A DNA stretch of 64,000 nucleotides from Solibacillus sp040273735 (GTDB lineage: Bacteria > Bacillota > Bacilli > Bacillales_A > Planococcaceae), in contig NZ_JBELZM010000001.1 of the NCBI RefSeq assembly GCF_040273735.1, positions 1-64,000 of the forward strand. Direction: 5' to 3'. Positions 1 through 8,460 of the stretch are shown here, piece by piece. Every line of letters begins with the position of its first letter. Position 1 is the first letter of the stretch. The notes under the pieces are model-generated. The model did no database searches. It saw only the letters and a list, made by a program, of their open reading frames with translations, and was not told where the DNA came from. A program made the position numbers and the translations under genes.

Positions 1-132
1 AGCTAATATATCAGGTTCATCTTCCCAAAAATGGGCGGCCGCTGTCGGACGGTCATAAAATTCGTCACGATTTGCAACGATGATGAGTGGATATGATGGA
101 TTGACTTTAAAGGAAAATGCAATTAAACACAT
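1..132 (-). CDS. NRDE-family (TANGO2-like) protein, N-terminal part, cut by window edge
   Basis: The first 44 codons read on the minus strand from an ATG at 132; the gene runs off the left edge. The translation opens with MCLIAFSF and then contains VANRDEFYDRPT, the N-terminal Asn-Arg-Asp-Glu signature that names the NRDE/TANGO2 family. Family members are cytosolic and of unclear biochemistry. A G-rich Shine-Dalgarno (GGGGGT) lies about 7 nt upstream. It is divergent from the RND exporter gene. Family call is from this motif only, since the rest of the protein is not in the window. Confidence 0.75.
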   Translation of the reverse strand, partial: MCLIAFSFKVNPSYPLIIVANRDEFYDRPTAAAHFWEDEPDILA

Positions 133-349
133 AAATGGACCCCCGTAGCTTAAGTAGTAGGCAAGGCTATCCAGCCAAAAAAATCACTGGATCTTACGAT
201 ATAAACCGCTAAAATCGTGCCTGCCTTGTATGATTTTTTGTAACATTTTGCTGTAATAACGTAAGTTTTTGTCAAATGATAAAAGGGAAAAAGATAGCTC
301 TACACGAATTTTAATTAATATAAACACAAATTGAAAGGACTTTCCACCG

Positions 350-3300
350 ATGAATATAAGCAAGTTTTCAATAAAACGCCCGGTTTTTACAATTGTTTCA
401 ATGATTTTCGTGCTAATACTCGGCGCAGTTTCATTATTTAAAATACCAGTTACGTTAATACCCGATTTAAATCCGCCGATTGGAGTTGTTGTGACAAGCT
501 ATCCGGGTGCAAGTCCTATAGAAGTAAACGAAAAAGTGACAAAACCGCTTGAAGCCTCCCTGGCGACATTGCCGGGGATTAAAAGGGTGCAGTCGACATC
601 GCTGGAAAGTTCAAATTTGATTATATTGGAATTTGATTGGTCTACGAATATGGATGATGTTCAAACGGACATCTTACAGCGTATTGATCTTGTCCCTCTT
701 CCTGAAGATGCGGGCAGGCCGAGCTTTTTGAAGTTTGATCCTTCGCAATTTCCGATTATTCAATTGGCACTGTCGGCAGAAAGTGAAGAAGTCGATATCC
801 GACAAATCGCCGAATCACTTGAACAGGAATTGCAGCGGACTGAAGGGGTAGCCAGTGTAACCGTCTCCGGCGAAATAGTAGAAGAAATACAGATTGAGCT
901 TGATGCGCAGAAGCTTGAACAAAATAACTTAACGCAAAATGATGTTATGCAAATTATCCAGTCGAGTAATATTTCAATGCCGGGTGCAGAGCTAAGTACA
1001 AAAGAGAATCAGTTGTTAACAACTCGAGTAGTCAGCTTGTTTACAAGTCCTGAAGAAATAGCGAATGTTGTGCTTTCGGTCAATCCGTTAACAGGTAAAG
1101 CAATAAAAGTTCAGGATATAGCAAACGTAGAGCGTAAAGAGCAGGAAACGAACACAATTACAAGGGCCAATGACCAGCAGGCTGTACTAATATCGGTCTT
1201 GCAGGAGTCCGGAGCAAATACCGCAAATGTTTCCGAAACTTTTCAGAAGGAGCTCGGACAATTATTAGATGAGCCCCAATATGATGGAATCGAAGCGACC
1301 ATTTTATTTGACCAGGGGGACTATGTACGATTGGCGATCGGCAATATTAGCTCCTCGCTTATTTTTGGCGGCCTGTTTGCAATGCTTGTGCTTTTCGTCT
1401 TTTTATCCGGAATAAAAAGTCCGCTTATTATTGGTATCGCGATTCCTTATTCAGTTATCGTAACGTTTGTGCTTATGTTTTTTGCGGATTTTTCCCTAAA
1501 CATTATGACATTGGGAGCCCTTGCACTTGGAATCGGGATGCTTGTGGATAATGCGATTGTCGTAATAGAAAATATTGAGCGCCATTTGGAGCTCGGGGAG
1601 AATCCGAAAGAAGCAGCAGTTAATGGAACAAAGGAAGTTGCTTTAGCAATTACCGCTTCTACTGTCACGACGATTGCGGTCTTTGTACCGGTCATTTTTA
1701 TAAGCGGGTTAATCGGACAAATATTTGTAGAGTTCGCATTGACGATTTCATTTAGTTTGATTGCTTCTCTTTTTGTGGCATTAACAGTTGTTCCGATGCT
1801 GGCCAGCCGTTTCTTACGTACAAAACCTTCGACCGTAGTGAAGAAGCGTCAGGAATCTTGGCTGTATCGAAATTATTCGAAAGCACTAAAATGGGGTTTA
1901 AAGAGACGGGCCCTTATTTTAACAATCACAATCGTCTTGGTAGGTATATCCGGATATACATTATATAAAACAGGTACTGAGTTTTTGCCGCCGACAGATG
2001 AAGGGTTTGTTTCCTTGTCCGTCGAGCTTCCAAACAGTGCGACAGTTGAGAAAACAGAACAAATTGTTTCGGAAATCGAGGAGATGGCGAAGGATTATGA
2101 AGAAGTTGATGTAGTGGTCAGTTTAATTGGAGGAAATCAGCAATCTTTATCGCGAGGTACTAGTGAACAAAATGAAGGAGAGATTTCAGTTAAGCTCGTT
2201 GAATTAGCTGAACGAGACCGCTCCATTTTTGAGTTTGTTGAGAAGTTTGAAAAACAAGTACAGCAGGAGATCGGAGAGCGTGCAGAAGTGAATTTTTCAC
2301 TGTCATCTTCTTCCGGATCAACACCGAACTCCTTAACATTCCGTGTGACAGACAGCAATGAGCCTCAGCTGAAAAAAACGGTCGCTTCCATCCAGCAACG
2401 TGTTGCAAAGATTGATTCTGTTATTGAGGTAACGACTGACTTGGATGAAGTGAAAGAGGAAATTCAAATTGAAGTAAATCGTGATGATGCACTTCAATAT
2501 GGGTTAATGCCCGCACAAATCGCACAAACCATCAATATGATGACACGAGGCGCATTTACAACGCAGATTATAGCCGAAGATGGTGAAGTACTTGGAGTAT
2601 ATACAGGTTTCGGAAAAGCGTACCGCGAAGATGTAGAAGCACTTAAAACGATGAAGCTTCGAACAAATGCCGGTGTGTTTGTCGAACTGCAGCAGCTGGC
2701 AACGATTGAAATAAAAGAAACCCTAACGGCTATTCGGAGATCGGATCAAGCATCGGCCGTTGCAGTATTTGTAAAATACAATACGTCCGAATCCCTTAGC
2801 GGCATTTCCCAAAAAGTGGATGAGGCGATTGAAGAAGGCGGTATTCCCGCAACATCGAAAATTGTTTTTGGCGGTGACCGTGAACTATTCGACAGTGCAA
2901 AACAAGATATGATTTTGGCCATTCTGCTGGCAGTCATTCTTATTTATCTAGTAATGGGTGCTCAATTCGAATCATTCAAACTGCCGTTTGTTATGATGTT
3001 CAGTGTTCCGCTCATGATAATCGGTGTTGCTGTTTCATTATTTGTAACAAATACATTGCTCGGCGTCACAGCCATTATCGGAATCCTTATACTAGTAGGG
3101 ATTGTCGTGAATAACGGCATTGTGCTAATTGATTATATTAATCAAAAACGACAGCTCGGATTAAATATACACGATGCTATTATTACTGGCGCGCAAGATC
3201 GTATGAGACCGATTTTAATGACGGCTCTGACGACTATTTTAGGATTGTTACCATTAGCGTTGGGAATTGGCGAAGGGACAGAAATGAATCAGCCAATGGC

Positions 3301-3397
3301 GGTTGTCGTTATTGGAGGGCTGATCAGTTCAACAATTCTAACGTTATTTATCGTACCGATCATTTACAGCTTGATTGAAAAGGAAGCAAAACAATAG
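350..3397 (+). CDS. RND-family multidrug/lipopeptide exporter (SwrC/AcrB type)
   Basis: This 1015-residue protein has the standard RND layout: an N-terminal membrane helix (about 12-32), a large extracytoplasmic loop, a central helix bundle (about 335-500), a second large loop and a C-terminal bundle (about 855-1005). Such pumps use the proton gradient to export drugs or, for B. subtilis SwrC, surfactin. In helix 4 the proton-relay motif reads LVDNAIVVIEN, with D400 followed by N401 where AcrB has two Asp, so one relay carboxylate is kept. There is no membrane-fusion or outer-membrane partner gene beside it, as for SwrC in Gram-positives. An AAAGGA site precedes the ATG. Substrate cannot be read from sequence. 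Confidence 0.9.
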   Translation: MNISKFSIKRPVFTIVSMIFVLILGAVSLFKIPVTLIPDLNPPIGVVVTSYPGASPIEVNEKVTKPLEASLATLPGIKRVQSTSLESSNLIILEFDWSTNMDDVQTDILQRIDLVPLPEDAGRPSFLKFDPSQFPIIQLALSAESEEVDIRQIAESLEQELQRTEGVASVTVSGEIVEEIQIELDAQKLEQNNLTQNDVMQIIQSSNISMPGAELSTKENQLLTTRVVSLFTSPEEIANVVLSVNPLTGKAIKVQDIANVERKEQETNTITRANDQQAVLISVLQESGANTANVSETFQKELGQLLDEPQYDGIEATILFDQGDYVRLAIGNISSSLIFGGLFAMLVLFVFLSGIKSPLIIGIAIPYSVIVTFVLMFFADFSLNIMTLGALALGIGMLVDNAIVVIENIERHLELGENPKEAAVNGTKEVALAITASTVTTIAVFVPVIFISGLIGQIFVEFALTISFSLIASLFVALTVVPMLASRFLRTKPSTVVKKRQESWLYRNYSKALKWGLKRRALILTITIVLVGISGYTLYKTGTEFLPPTDEGFVSLSVELPNSATVEKTEQIVSEIEEMAKDYEEVDVVVSLIGGNQQSLSRGTSEQNEGEISVKLVELAERDRSIFEFVEKFEKQVQQEIGERAEVNFSLSSSSGSTPNSLTFRVTDSNEPQLKKTVASIQQRVAKIDSVIEVTTDLDEVKEEIQIEVNRDDALQYGLMPAQIAQTINMMTRGAFTTQIIAEDGEVLGVYTGFGKAYREDVEALKTMKLRTNAGVFVELQQLATIEIKETLTAIRRSDQASAVAVFVKYNTSESLSGISQKVDEAIEEGGIPATSKIVFGGDRELFDSAKQDMILAILLAVILIYLVMGAQFESFKLPFVMMFSVPLMIIGVAVSLFVTNTLLGVTAIIGILILVGIVVNNGIVLIDYINQKRQLGLNIHDAIITGAQDRMRPILMTALTTILGLLPLALGIGEGTEMNQPMAVVVIGGLISSTILTLFIVPIIYSLIEKEAKQ

Positions 3398-3457
3398 ATC
3401 AGTAAGAAGTATCTATAGATCGTTATGTAAAATTTTGATGAATTCTAAAAGAATGGT

Positions 3458-3486
3458 TTGATTTTTCGTGATGTTATCGGTAAAAT
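3458..3486 (+). promoter_or_regulatory. Candidate sigma-A promoter for the riboswitch-terC transcript
   Basis: TTGATT (3458-3463) and TAAAAT (3481-3486) are separated by 17 bp, about 40 bp before the riboswitch aptamer. A second TATAAT at 3492-3497 lacks a convincing -35. Inference from consensus only. Confidence 0.45.
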
Positions 3487-3525
3487 AGCAATATAATATT
3501 GAATTGAATATCCAATTGACATTTG

Positions 3526-3660
3526 TCAAAGGGGAGTAGCTATAAGAGATTTAAGTAGCAGCCTGTCGTTTTAGATAAGCGCTATATTTAAATGTACTTA
3601 CTTCACATTCGTCATTACATGGTTAGGAGCCATCGGGTGTGATAGCATTATGTGCTTAGC
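3526..3660 (+). promoter_or_regulatory. yybP-ykoY family manganese riboswitch aptamer
   Basis: The segment opens with the characteristic AAAGGGGAGTAGC block (ending at 3540) and ends in the helix that leads into GCAAGACCTTTGCC. It lies in the leader of a TerC-family gene, the classic context of this class. yybP-ykoY RNAs bind Mn2+ and switch on Mn export genes, usually by preventing terminator formation. The recognition is from the conserved core and context, not from a covariance search; the exact ends are approximate. Confidence 0.85.
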
Positions 3661-3704
3661 AAGACCTTTGCCTATATTACATAGGCAGAGGTCTTTTCTT
3701 TTTT
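3661..3704 (+). terminator. Intrinsic terminator, riboswitch expression platform
   Basis: A 15-bp stem (3661-3675 with 3681-3695, one G-U wobble) with a 5-nt loop is followed by TTCTTTTTT. It sits between the aptamer and the terC ribosome binding site, so ligand binding would have to disrupt it for terC to be expressed. Confidence 0.85.
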
Positions 3705-3787
3705 GGCTAAAAAGGGTATTTGTTCAAATTTACATTATTAACGCCTAATTTATTGGGTACAAGTAAATAATAAGGAGGAGAAATTTC

Positions 3788-4552
3788 ATGGAAGCAATTT
3801 TATTAGAATACGCATGGGTCTTACTTGTATTAGTATTCCTTGAAGGGCTGTTAGCTGCAGATAATGCAGTTGTAATGGCAGTAATGGTTAAACATTTACC
3901 GAAAGAACAACAGAAAAAGGCATTATTTTACGGATTATTCGGTGCGTTCGTATTCCGTTTCATCGCACTGTTCCTTATTACGTTCTTAGCGAAATACTGG
4001 GAAATTCAAGCGCTTGGTGCGGCTTACCTATTATTCATATCCATAAAACATCTATATGATAATCACTTTAAAAAGCAGGATGAAGATTCGGAAATTAAAG
4101 AAGGTAAAGGTTCCGGTTTCTGGATGACAGTGTTAAAAGTAGAGCTGGCGGATATTGCGTTTGCGATCGACTCAATGCTTGCAGCAGTAGCTATTGCCAT
4201 GACATTACCGCATATTAGTGATTACCATGTTGGCGGAATTAATGCCGGTCCATTTGCTGTTATGTTCCTTGGTGGCTTTATTGGGCTAGTCATTATGCGA
4301 TTCGCGGCACAAATGTTTGTTAAACTGTTAAACGACTATCCGACATTGGAAACTGCGGCCTTTCTAATTGTAGGTTGGGTAGGTGTCAAATTGGCTGTAT
4401 TGGCGTTAGGACATGAGAACTTAGCCATTATCGACCCGCATTTCCCTCATTCTACAACATGGAAAACCATTTTCTGGGTCGTGCTCCTTGGACTTGCAGT
4501 GGGCGGCTATTTAGTAAGTGTGTACAAAAACAAAAAAGCAAAAGCAGAATAA
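3788..4552 (+). CDS. TerC-family integral membrane protein, probable Mn2+ exporter
   Basis: The 254-residue protein has about seven membrane helices. The TerC signature acidic residues are visible: E19 and D25-N26 in EGLLAADNAVV, and D122 and D128 in ELADIAFAIDS. In Bacillus, TerC proteins under yybP-ykoY control (YkoY/MeeF, YceF/MeeY) export Mn2+ and help metallate secreted enzymes. An ideal AAGGAGGAG lies 8 nt before the ATG. The Mn riboswitch immediately upstream is the strongest evidence for the substrate. Monocistronic, flanked by terminators. Confidence 0.9.
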   Translation: MEAILLEYAWVLLVLVFLEGLLAADNAVVMAVMVKHLPKEQQKKALFYGLFGAFVFRFIALFLITFLAKYWEIQALGAAYLLFISIKHLYDNHFKKQDEDSEIKEGKGSGFWMTVLKVELADIAFAIDSMLAAVAIAMTLPHISDYHVGGINAGPFAVMFLGGFIGLVIMRFAAQMFVKLLNDYPTLETAAFLIVGWVGVKLAVLALGHENLAIIDPHFPHSTTWKTIFWVVLLGLAVGGYLVSVYKNKKAKAE

Positions 4553-4565
4553 TAAATGATTTAGG

Positions 4566-4600
4566 AGATACTTCAACTATTAGAAGTATCTTCTTTTCAT
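4566..4600 (+). terminator. Intrinsic terminator after terC
   Basis: AGATACTTC (4566-4574) pairs perfectly with GAAGTATCT (4583-4591) around an 8-nt loop and is followed by a T-rich tract. Confidence 0.8.
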
Positions 4601-4656
4601 TTTTCGTGTTATTCATTATACTAGAAAAAATGTAATCAATTATCGGAGGCCAATAT

Positions 4657-6006
4657 ATGCCTTTTAAAAAGTTCGAAAAGCGGAAAATCACGCCTTTCCA
4701 AATTTTAATCACTTATTATTCTGTAGCCATTCTAATTTCTTTTTTATTGCTGCGTCTTCCTGGGGTACATTTGGAAGGCGTACACGTATCGTTTTTAGAT
4801 AGTCTGTTTACCGCAGTTAGTGCGGTTAGTGTAACTGGCTTAACGACTGTTACTGTTGCAGAAACCTACAGTAGCTTTGGGCTTGCCATGATTTTGCTGA
4901 TCCTGCAATTTGGTGCGATCGGGATTATGTCCATCGGTACTTTTTTATGGCTGTTGTTTGGAAAGAAAATCGGTATGCGTGAACGTCAGCTCATCATGAT
5001 TGACCATAACCAGTATAATTTATCGGGTGTTGTTGCATTAATTCGTCAAATTGCCAAGCTGCTGTTTATGATTGAATTTACAGGTGCCTTTATATTAACG
5101 GTTCATTTTAAGCGTTATTTTGCGACATGGGAAGAAGCGGCGATCAATGGAGTGTTTGCGTCAATTTCTGCAACAACCAATGGAGGTTTTGATATTACGG
5201 GAATGAGTTTGCTGCCGTTTCACCACGACTATTTCATCCAATTTGTTTGTATGATCTTAATCTTCCTGGGAGCAATCGGTTTTCCTGTATTAATTGAAGT
5301 GAAGGCCTATTTAACAAAAAAGGATCCGGCATTTCGCTTTAGCTTATTTACAAAGGTTACGACATTCACGTATGTTGCCTTATTTGTTTTTGGCTCAGTT
5401 GTTATTTTCATTATTGAATCTTTCCAGTCGTTTAAAGGGATGCGATGGCATGAGGCGGCGTTTACAGCCATGTTTCAATCGGTTTCCACTAGATCGGCCG
5501 GATTAACGACCTTTGACGTAACATCGTTTAATGAGGCAACACAGCTCTTTATGAGTGCGCTAATGTTTATCGGAGCATCACCAAGTTCTGTTGGAGGCGG
5601 AATCCGCACAACAACATTTGCGATTGTCATTTTATTTTTGATCGCATTTTCCCGCGGGCAGTCGGAAATTCAAATTTTTAACCGGGAAATTCATGTAATC
5701 GATGTATACCGCTCGTTTGCGGTACTGATTTTCGCGATTATTATGGTGCTCGGCGCTGCAATGGTATTGTTTATTACAGAAACGCAGGCAACGATGATGG
5801 AAGTCATATTTGAAATTACTTCAGCGTTCGGAACTTGCGGGATGTCGCTTGGTATAACAGGGGACTTAACAGCATTCGGAAAAATGGTCATTATGGTGCT
5901 CATGTTTGTAGGGCGTGTAGGACTCATTTCTTTCCTGTATTCAATCGGCGGATCCGCCCAGAAGAAGAAGTACCATTACCCGAAGGAACGGATCATTATT
6001 GGATAG
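4657..6006 (+). CDS. ktrD: K+ channel/transporter subunit KtrD (TrkH/KtrB superfamily)
   Basis: The 449-residue integral membrane protein is built of four M1-P-M2 repeats. Filter glycines are visible in each P-loop: VTGLTT, TTNGGFD, RSAGLTT and FGTCGMS. The stretch ASPSSVGGGIRTTTFA matches the intramembrane gating loop of KtrD, and the C-terminus HYPKERIIIG is KtrD-like rather than KtrB-like. It imports K+ together with a cytosolic RCK ring; the likely partner KtrC is encoded 28 kb away (34755), as the pair is also unlinked in B. subtilis. RBS CGGAGG precedes the ATG. Confidence 0.92.
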   Translation: MPFKKFEKRKITPFQILITYYSVAILISFLLLRLPGVHLEGVHVSFLDSLFTAVSAVSVTGLTTVTVAETYSSFGLAMILLILQFGAIGIMSIGTFLWLLFGKKIGMRERQLIMIDHNQYNLSGVVALIRQIAKLLFMIEFTGAFILTVHFKRYFATWEEAAINGVFASISATTNGGFDITGMSLLPFHHDYFIQFVCMILIFLGAIGFPVLIEVKAYLTKKDPAFRFSLFTKVTTFTYVALFVFGSVVIFIIESFQSFKGMRWHEAAFTAMFQSVSTRSAGLTTFDVTSFNEATQLFMSALMFIGASPSSVGGGIRTTTFAIVILFLIAFSRGQSEIQIFNREIHVIDVYRSFAVLIFAIIMVLGAAMVLFITETQATMMEVIFEITSAFGTCGMSLGITGDLTAFGKMVIMVLMFVGRVGLISFLYSIGGSAQKKKYHYPKERIIIG

Positions 6007-6038
6007 TTTTTAAAAGACAAAGCTTTACAGGGTTTTCG

Positions 6039-6067
6039 AGGGGTTGAAAAGTTATTTGACCCCTTTT
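6039..6067 (+). terminator. Intrinsic terminator after ktrD
   Basis: AGGGGT (6039-6044) pairs with ACCCCT (6059-6064), followed by TTTT. The loop is long (14 nt), so it is a modest terminator. Confidence 0.55.
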
Positions 6068-6226
6068 AGACCCCTAAGCTCTATAAAAGTATTTCTCCTT
6101 TTCGGAATTCATCGGTACCCCCCTTTAAACAGTTTTTCTTCTAAGAGTACAGCAGCTGCACGTGCAGCAGATTTAGTAGCACAATCGATAGGGCAATTGG
6201 TAATGAGCAAATTGTGGAGGAACTGC

Positions 6227-6436
6227 TTATCCCTTTAATATGTATAAATAAACTGCTATTAGATAAATGAAGATATAGAAGGAGGCGCTAATTCTATATA
6301 TTGCTGTAGAGAAACCTTTATCATTTCTTAAGAAAAACAATGCTGTAACTGAAAATATTACTATTAGGATATAGTAAGGACTATATGTCAGTTTCGAAAG
6401 TAAAGTTGTTAAAGTTTGTTCAGTTATATCAGCCAT
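6227..6436 (-). CDS. Small membrane protein of unknown function (69 aa)
   Basis: I do not recognise this protein. The start at 6436 is chosen over an upstream ATG because TTTGGAGGTAATT lies directly before it. It begins MADITEQTL, then has two hydrophobic segments (about 21-37 and 46-67) split by a short basic loop (RNDKG). It is transcribed against ktrD and belongs to a run of very small genes between 6.2 and 8.4 kb. Confidence 0.6.
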   Translation of the reverse strand: MADITEQTLTTLLSKLTYSPYYILIVIFSVTALFFLRNDKGFSTAIYRISASFYIFIYLIAVYLYILKG

Positions 6437-6684
6437 AATTACCTCCAAATAAGGATAAGAATTATTTAATTCTATCAATAGTGCATTTAGTTGCCAATGG
6501 TAAATGTAGGCGTCTTAATAGGGGAATTCCTGTTCAATTCGAACAAACTATTCAGTAAAGAAAGGATGATTTTTGGGTATACTGCCTAAACACCAAGCAG
6601 TAGGCGCCTTGAATAATCTATATGTTTTTAATGAATAATTTGAACAGAATAAGTAGAAAACATTTGCATAGAGGGGGAGATCGT

Positions 6685-6858
6685 GTGAGTGAATTAGAAA
6701 AATACGAAAAGTTAAGATTACACATAAAACAACAGGTTACAGATATAGAAAAAAGTCTTGATTCATTAGGAATCGCAGAAAAATTGGCTAAACAAATGGA
6801 ACTTATCTTTTTAGATCAAATGCTAGATAAAATGAAACAATTAGATGACGAAGAATGA
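6685..6858 (+). CDS. Small coiled-coil-like protein of unknown function (57 aa)
   Basis: The start is GTG at 6685, chosen because GAGGGGGAGA lies about 7 nt upstream; a longer in-frame ATG at 6622 has no ribosome site. The product is soluble, highly charged and helical (VSELEKYEKLRLHIKQQV...), with regularly spaced Leu and Ile. No family recognised. It stops 55 bp before the oppositely oriented gene at 6913. Confidence 0.55.
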   Translation: MSELEKYEKLRLHIKQQVTDIEKSLDSLGIAEKLAKQMELIFLDQMLDKMKQLDDEE

Positions 6859-6912
6859 GTAACCTTGAGAATTTCCGGCAGTAAAAAAGATGGGAGACCC
6901 CATCCAAAAATA

Positions 6913-7065
6913 CTACTTATTTAGTTTATTATCTATACTTCTAAGAACTCGTAACTTTTCTTTCTGTATTTTAAGAATTCTAAGCAAAAACCAAATTACA
7001 AATATGCATGGAGCTATGTAGAAAAATAAACTTAATATCGGTAATAAAGCGATTAACGATTCCAT
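6913..7065 (-). CDS. Small single-span membrane protein (50 aa), DUF4083-like
   Basis: The ATG at 7065 follows AAGGAGACC at good spacing. The N-terminal 30 residues are strongly hydrophobic, followed by a basic helix LKIQKEKLRVLRSIDNKLNK. This membrane helix plus charged tail resembles small DUF4083-type proteins, but the match is by shape only. A toxin-like peptide is an alternative that I cannot exclude. Its leader carries a promoter and an early terminator hairpin (7100-7156). Confidence 0.55.
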   Translation of the reverse strand: MESLIALLPILSLFFYIAPCIFVIWFLLRILKIQKEKLRVLRSIDNKLNK

Positions 7066-7099
7066 TAATAAGGTCTCCTTCTTTTTTGTGAGTACACAT

Positions 7100-7156
7100 A
7101 AAAAAAGACTCAAGCCTAAGCTCAAGTCAGCAAAACTATACAAGCTCATTATAGCA
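7100..7156 (-). promoter_or_regulatory. Extended -10 promoter and early terminator hairpin upstream of the 50-aa membrane gene
   Basis: Read on the minus strand, TGC-TATAAT (7156-7148) is an extended -10 element. About 13 nt after the expected start point a 9-bp stem (GACTTGAGC with GCTTGAGTC, two wobbles, 7128-7107) is followed by seven T. The next gene on this strand starts at 7065, so the hairpin lies in its leader and could act as an attenuator or end a roughly 40-nt RNA. Confidence 0.5.
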
Positions 7157-7294
7157 CATGGGTTTGTATAGTTCTAAAAAATTACGAAAAACAGTAAAGG
7201 ATGAGAATAAGATGAAAAACTCAAGAAATGCCATGGCGTGATTCATCTGTTCGGATTTCATGAACCCTTCTGTCACTAAGTTATACCAATTAAC

Positions 7295-7558
7295 TTACTT
7301 TATCGATTTTTTTATTTGCTCTAATTCATTAATTAGATAATCTAGCTGTTTTTGCATATCTTTTGAATGGGGTAGCGTTGAACCTGTTTTTTGAGGATCT
7401 GGGTTACTTTTTTTTTCTAATGCTTCCAATGCAAGACCGGCAGCAATCGCAGCTATTCCATCACCTAGTGTTGCGATGGATGCACCTATAAAAGCAAGCC
7501 TAGCAATTTGGATTTCTTGTGAATCTGGAGATTGTTCCGATTTTTTTTTGGCATTCAC
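7295..7558 (-). CDS. Small protein of unknown function with one hydrophobic helix (87 aa)
   Basis: It starts at a GTG (7558) preceded by CAGGAGGATATTTAA. The product has a charged N-terminus, a hydrophobic, Ala/Gly-rich segment (about 20-48, ARLAFIGASIATLGDGIA...), a Pro/Ser linker and a C-terminal helix LDYLINELEQIKKSIK. I do not recognise it. Confidence 0.55.
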   Translation of the reverse strand: MNAKKKSEQSPDSQEIQIARLAFIGASIATLGDGIAAIAAGLALEALEKKSNPDPQKTGSTLPHSKDMQKQLDYLINELEQIKKSIK

Positions 7559-7750
7559 TTAAATATCCTCCTGACTAAAAAAGAATGATTCTAACTGCAT
7601 AATATGTATTTTTTAAATAAGAGTGAGTATAGAAATAACGAAATCGCTCATTGATGTCTAAGAAGAGAATAGACGAAGTTAGAATATAAACAGAAAACAC
7701 TTAATTCGCGCGTTAATACGGATTATTGGGTAAGTATTTTAAGCAATACG

Positions 7751-7787
7751 CAAAAACGTCCATTTCCTTTGAGGGAATGGGCGTTCT
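7751..7787 (-). terminator. Intrinsic terminator (minus strand)
   Basis: Minus-strand reading gives AACGCCCATTCCC paired with GGAAATGGACGTT (two wobbles) followed by TTTT. It ends the transcript of the 7807-8094 gene. Confidence 0.65.
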
Positions 7788-7806
7788 TTAATTTATTTAA
7801 GCACAG

Positions 7807-8094
7807 CTATTTTTCTTGCAATGTGAGAATCATCAGTCTGTAAATAGTAAAAACTCCTATATATGCACCGGAAATTAAAAAGAGTTCATTTATAAATAGA
7901 CCATGGATTTTTGTCATAAATACAGCATCGTCAATAATGATCTGATAAATGGAAGTTGACGCAATACTGCCGAAAATAATGACAAAAATAACAGCGAGTA
8001 TATTGAAAACAAGAGCTGATTTACTGATTTTCTTTCTTAACACAACCATAATAAGCGGAACAACAATGCTTGAAATAACCAATAATATTTTCAA
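7807..8094 (-). CDS. Small membrane protein of unknown function (95 aa)
   Basis: The start is TTG at 8094, placed because AAAGGAGTG lies about 8 nt upstream; upstream in-frame ATGs lack a ribosome site. Three hydrophobic segments are visible (about 2-19, 28-50, 68-92) with a basic loop LRKKISKSA between the first two. No family recognised. Divergent from the 54-aa gene at 8237. Confidence 0.55.
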   Translation of the reverse strand: MKILLVISSIVVPLIMVVLRKKISKSALVFNILAVIFVIIFGSIASTSIYQIIIDDAVFMTKIHGLFINELFLISGAYIGVFTIYRLMILTLQEK

Positions 8095-8236
8095 AAATAG
8101 CACTCCTTTCATGTTATTTGAATTATGCCCTCTTTTTTGGGGTATAAAACGAGTAGGCTGACTGCAGCTCTGTTTAACCATGTTGGCGGAATATATAATA
8201 GCCAAATGGTTAATTTATAGAATGGAGGTGATATAT

Positions 8237-8401
8237 ATGGAAAGAAAGAAAGGGAATGACCGACAAAACATGAAAGAAGAGGTTGGACCAGAATTAAACC
8301 CTGATGATTTGGATCTTCGTGAAGACAACGATTTAACAGAAGAACAATATAAAAATAGTCCGGAAAAAAAGCTAACGGATTCTAAATCGAAGAACAAATA
8401 A
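8237..8401 (+). CDS. Small, highly charged soluble protein (54 aa), unknown
   Basis: ATG at 8237 is preceded by a perfect GGAGGTGAT. The product begins MERKKGNDRQNMKEEVG and is almost entirely polar, with an acidic middle (NPDDLDLREDNDLTEEQ) and a Lys/Ser-rich tail, so it is probably disordered. It has no hydrophobic core. A strong terminator follows. I do not recognise it; the RBS-ORF-terminator order supports a real gene. Confidence 0.6.
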   Translation: MERKKGNDRQNMKEEVGPELNPDDLDLREDNDLTEEQYKNSPEKKLTDSKSKNK

Positions 8402-8416
8402 GTTTTCAGTTCACAA

Positions 8417-8457
8417 AAAAACGCTGCTACTCTATTTTAAGAGTTTGCAGCGTTTTT
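8417..8457. terminator. Bidirectional terminator
   Basis: ACGCTGC pairs with GCAGCGT and an inner ACTCT pairs with AGAGT; A-run before, T-run after. It separates converging genes ending at 8401 (+) and 8461 (-). Confidence 0.8.
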
Positions 8458-8460
8458 GAA

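Noticed and set aside
133..349. Riboswitch or operator in the gap before the RND gene
   Set aside because: Only weak pairing (GGCAAGG with a nearby CCTGCC) and a TTGACA without a clear -10; nothing I can name.
6120..6300. Possible decayed coding fragment (AAARAADLVAQSIGQ, then GNEQIVEELLIPLI in another frame)
   Set aside because: The two pieces would need a frameshift and match no family I know; too short to call a pseudogene.
6505..6620. Imperfect direct repeat GTAGGCGTCTTAATA / GTAGGCGCCTTGAATA, about 90 bp apart
   Set aside because: It could suggest an attachment site, but there is no integrase, tRNA or insertion between the copies.
7100..7149. Longer N-terminus of the 50-aa membrane protein, starting at the ATG at 7149
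   Set aside because: That ATG overlaps the -10 box, has no ribosome site, and the extension is made by the hairpin sequence.
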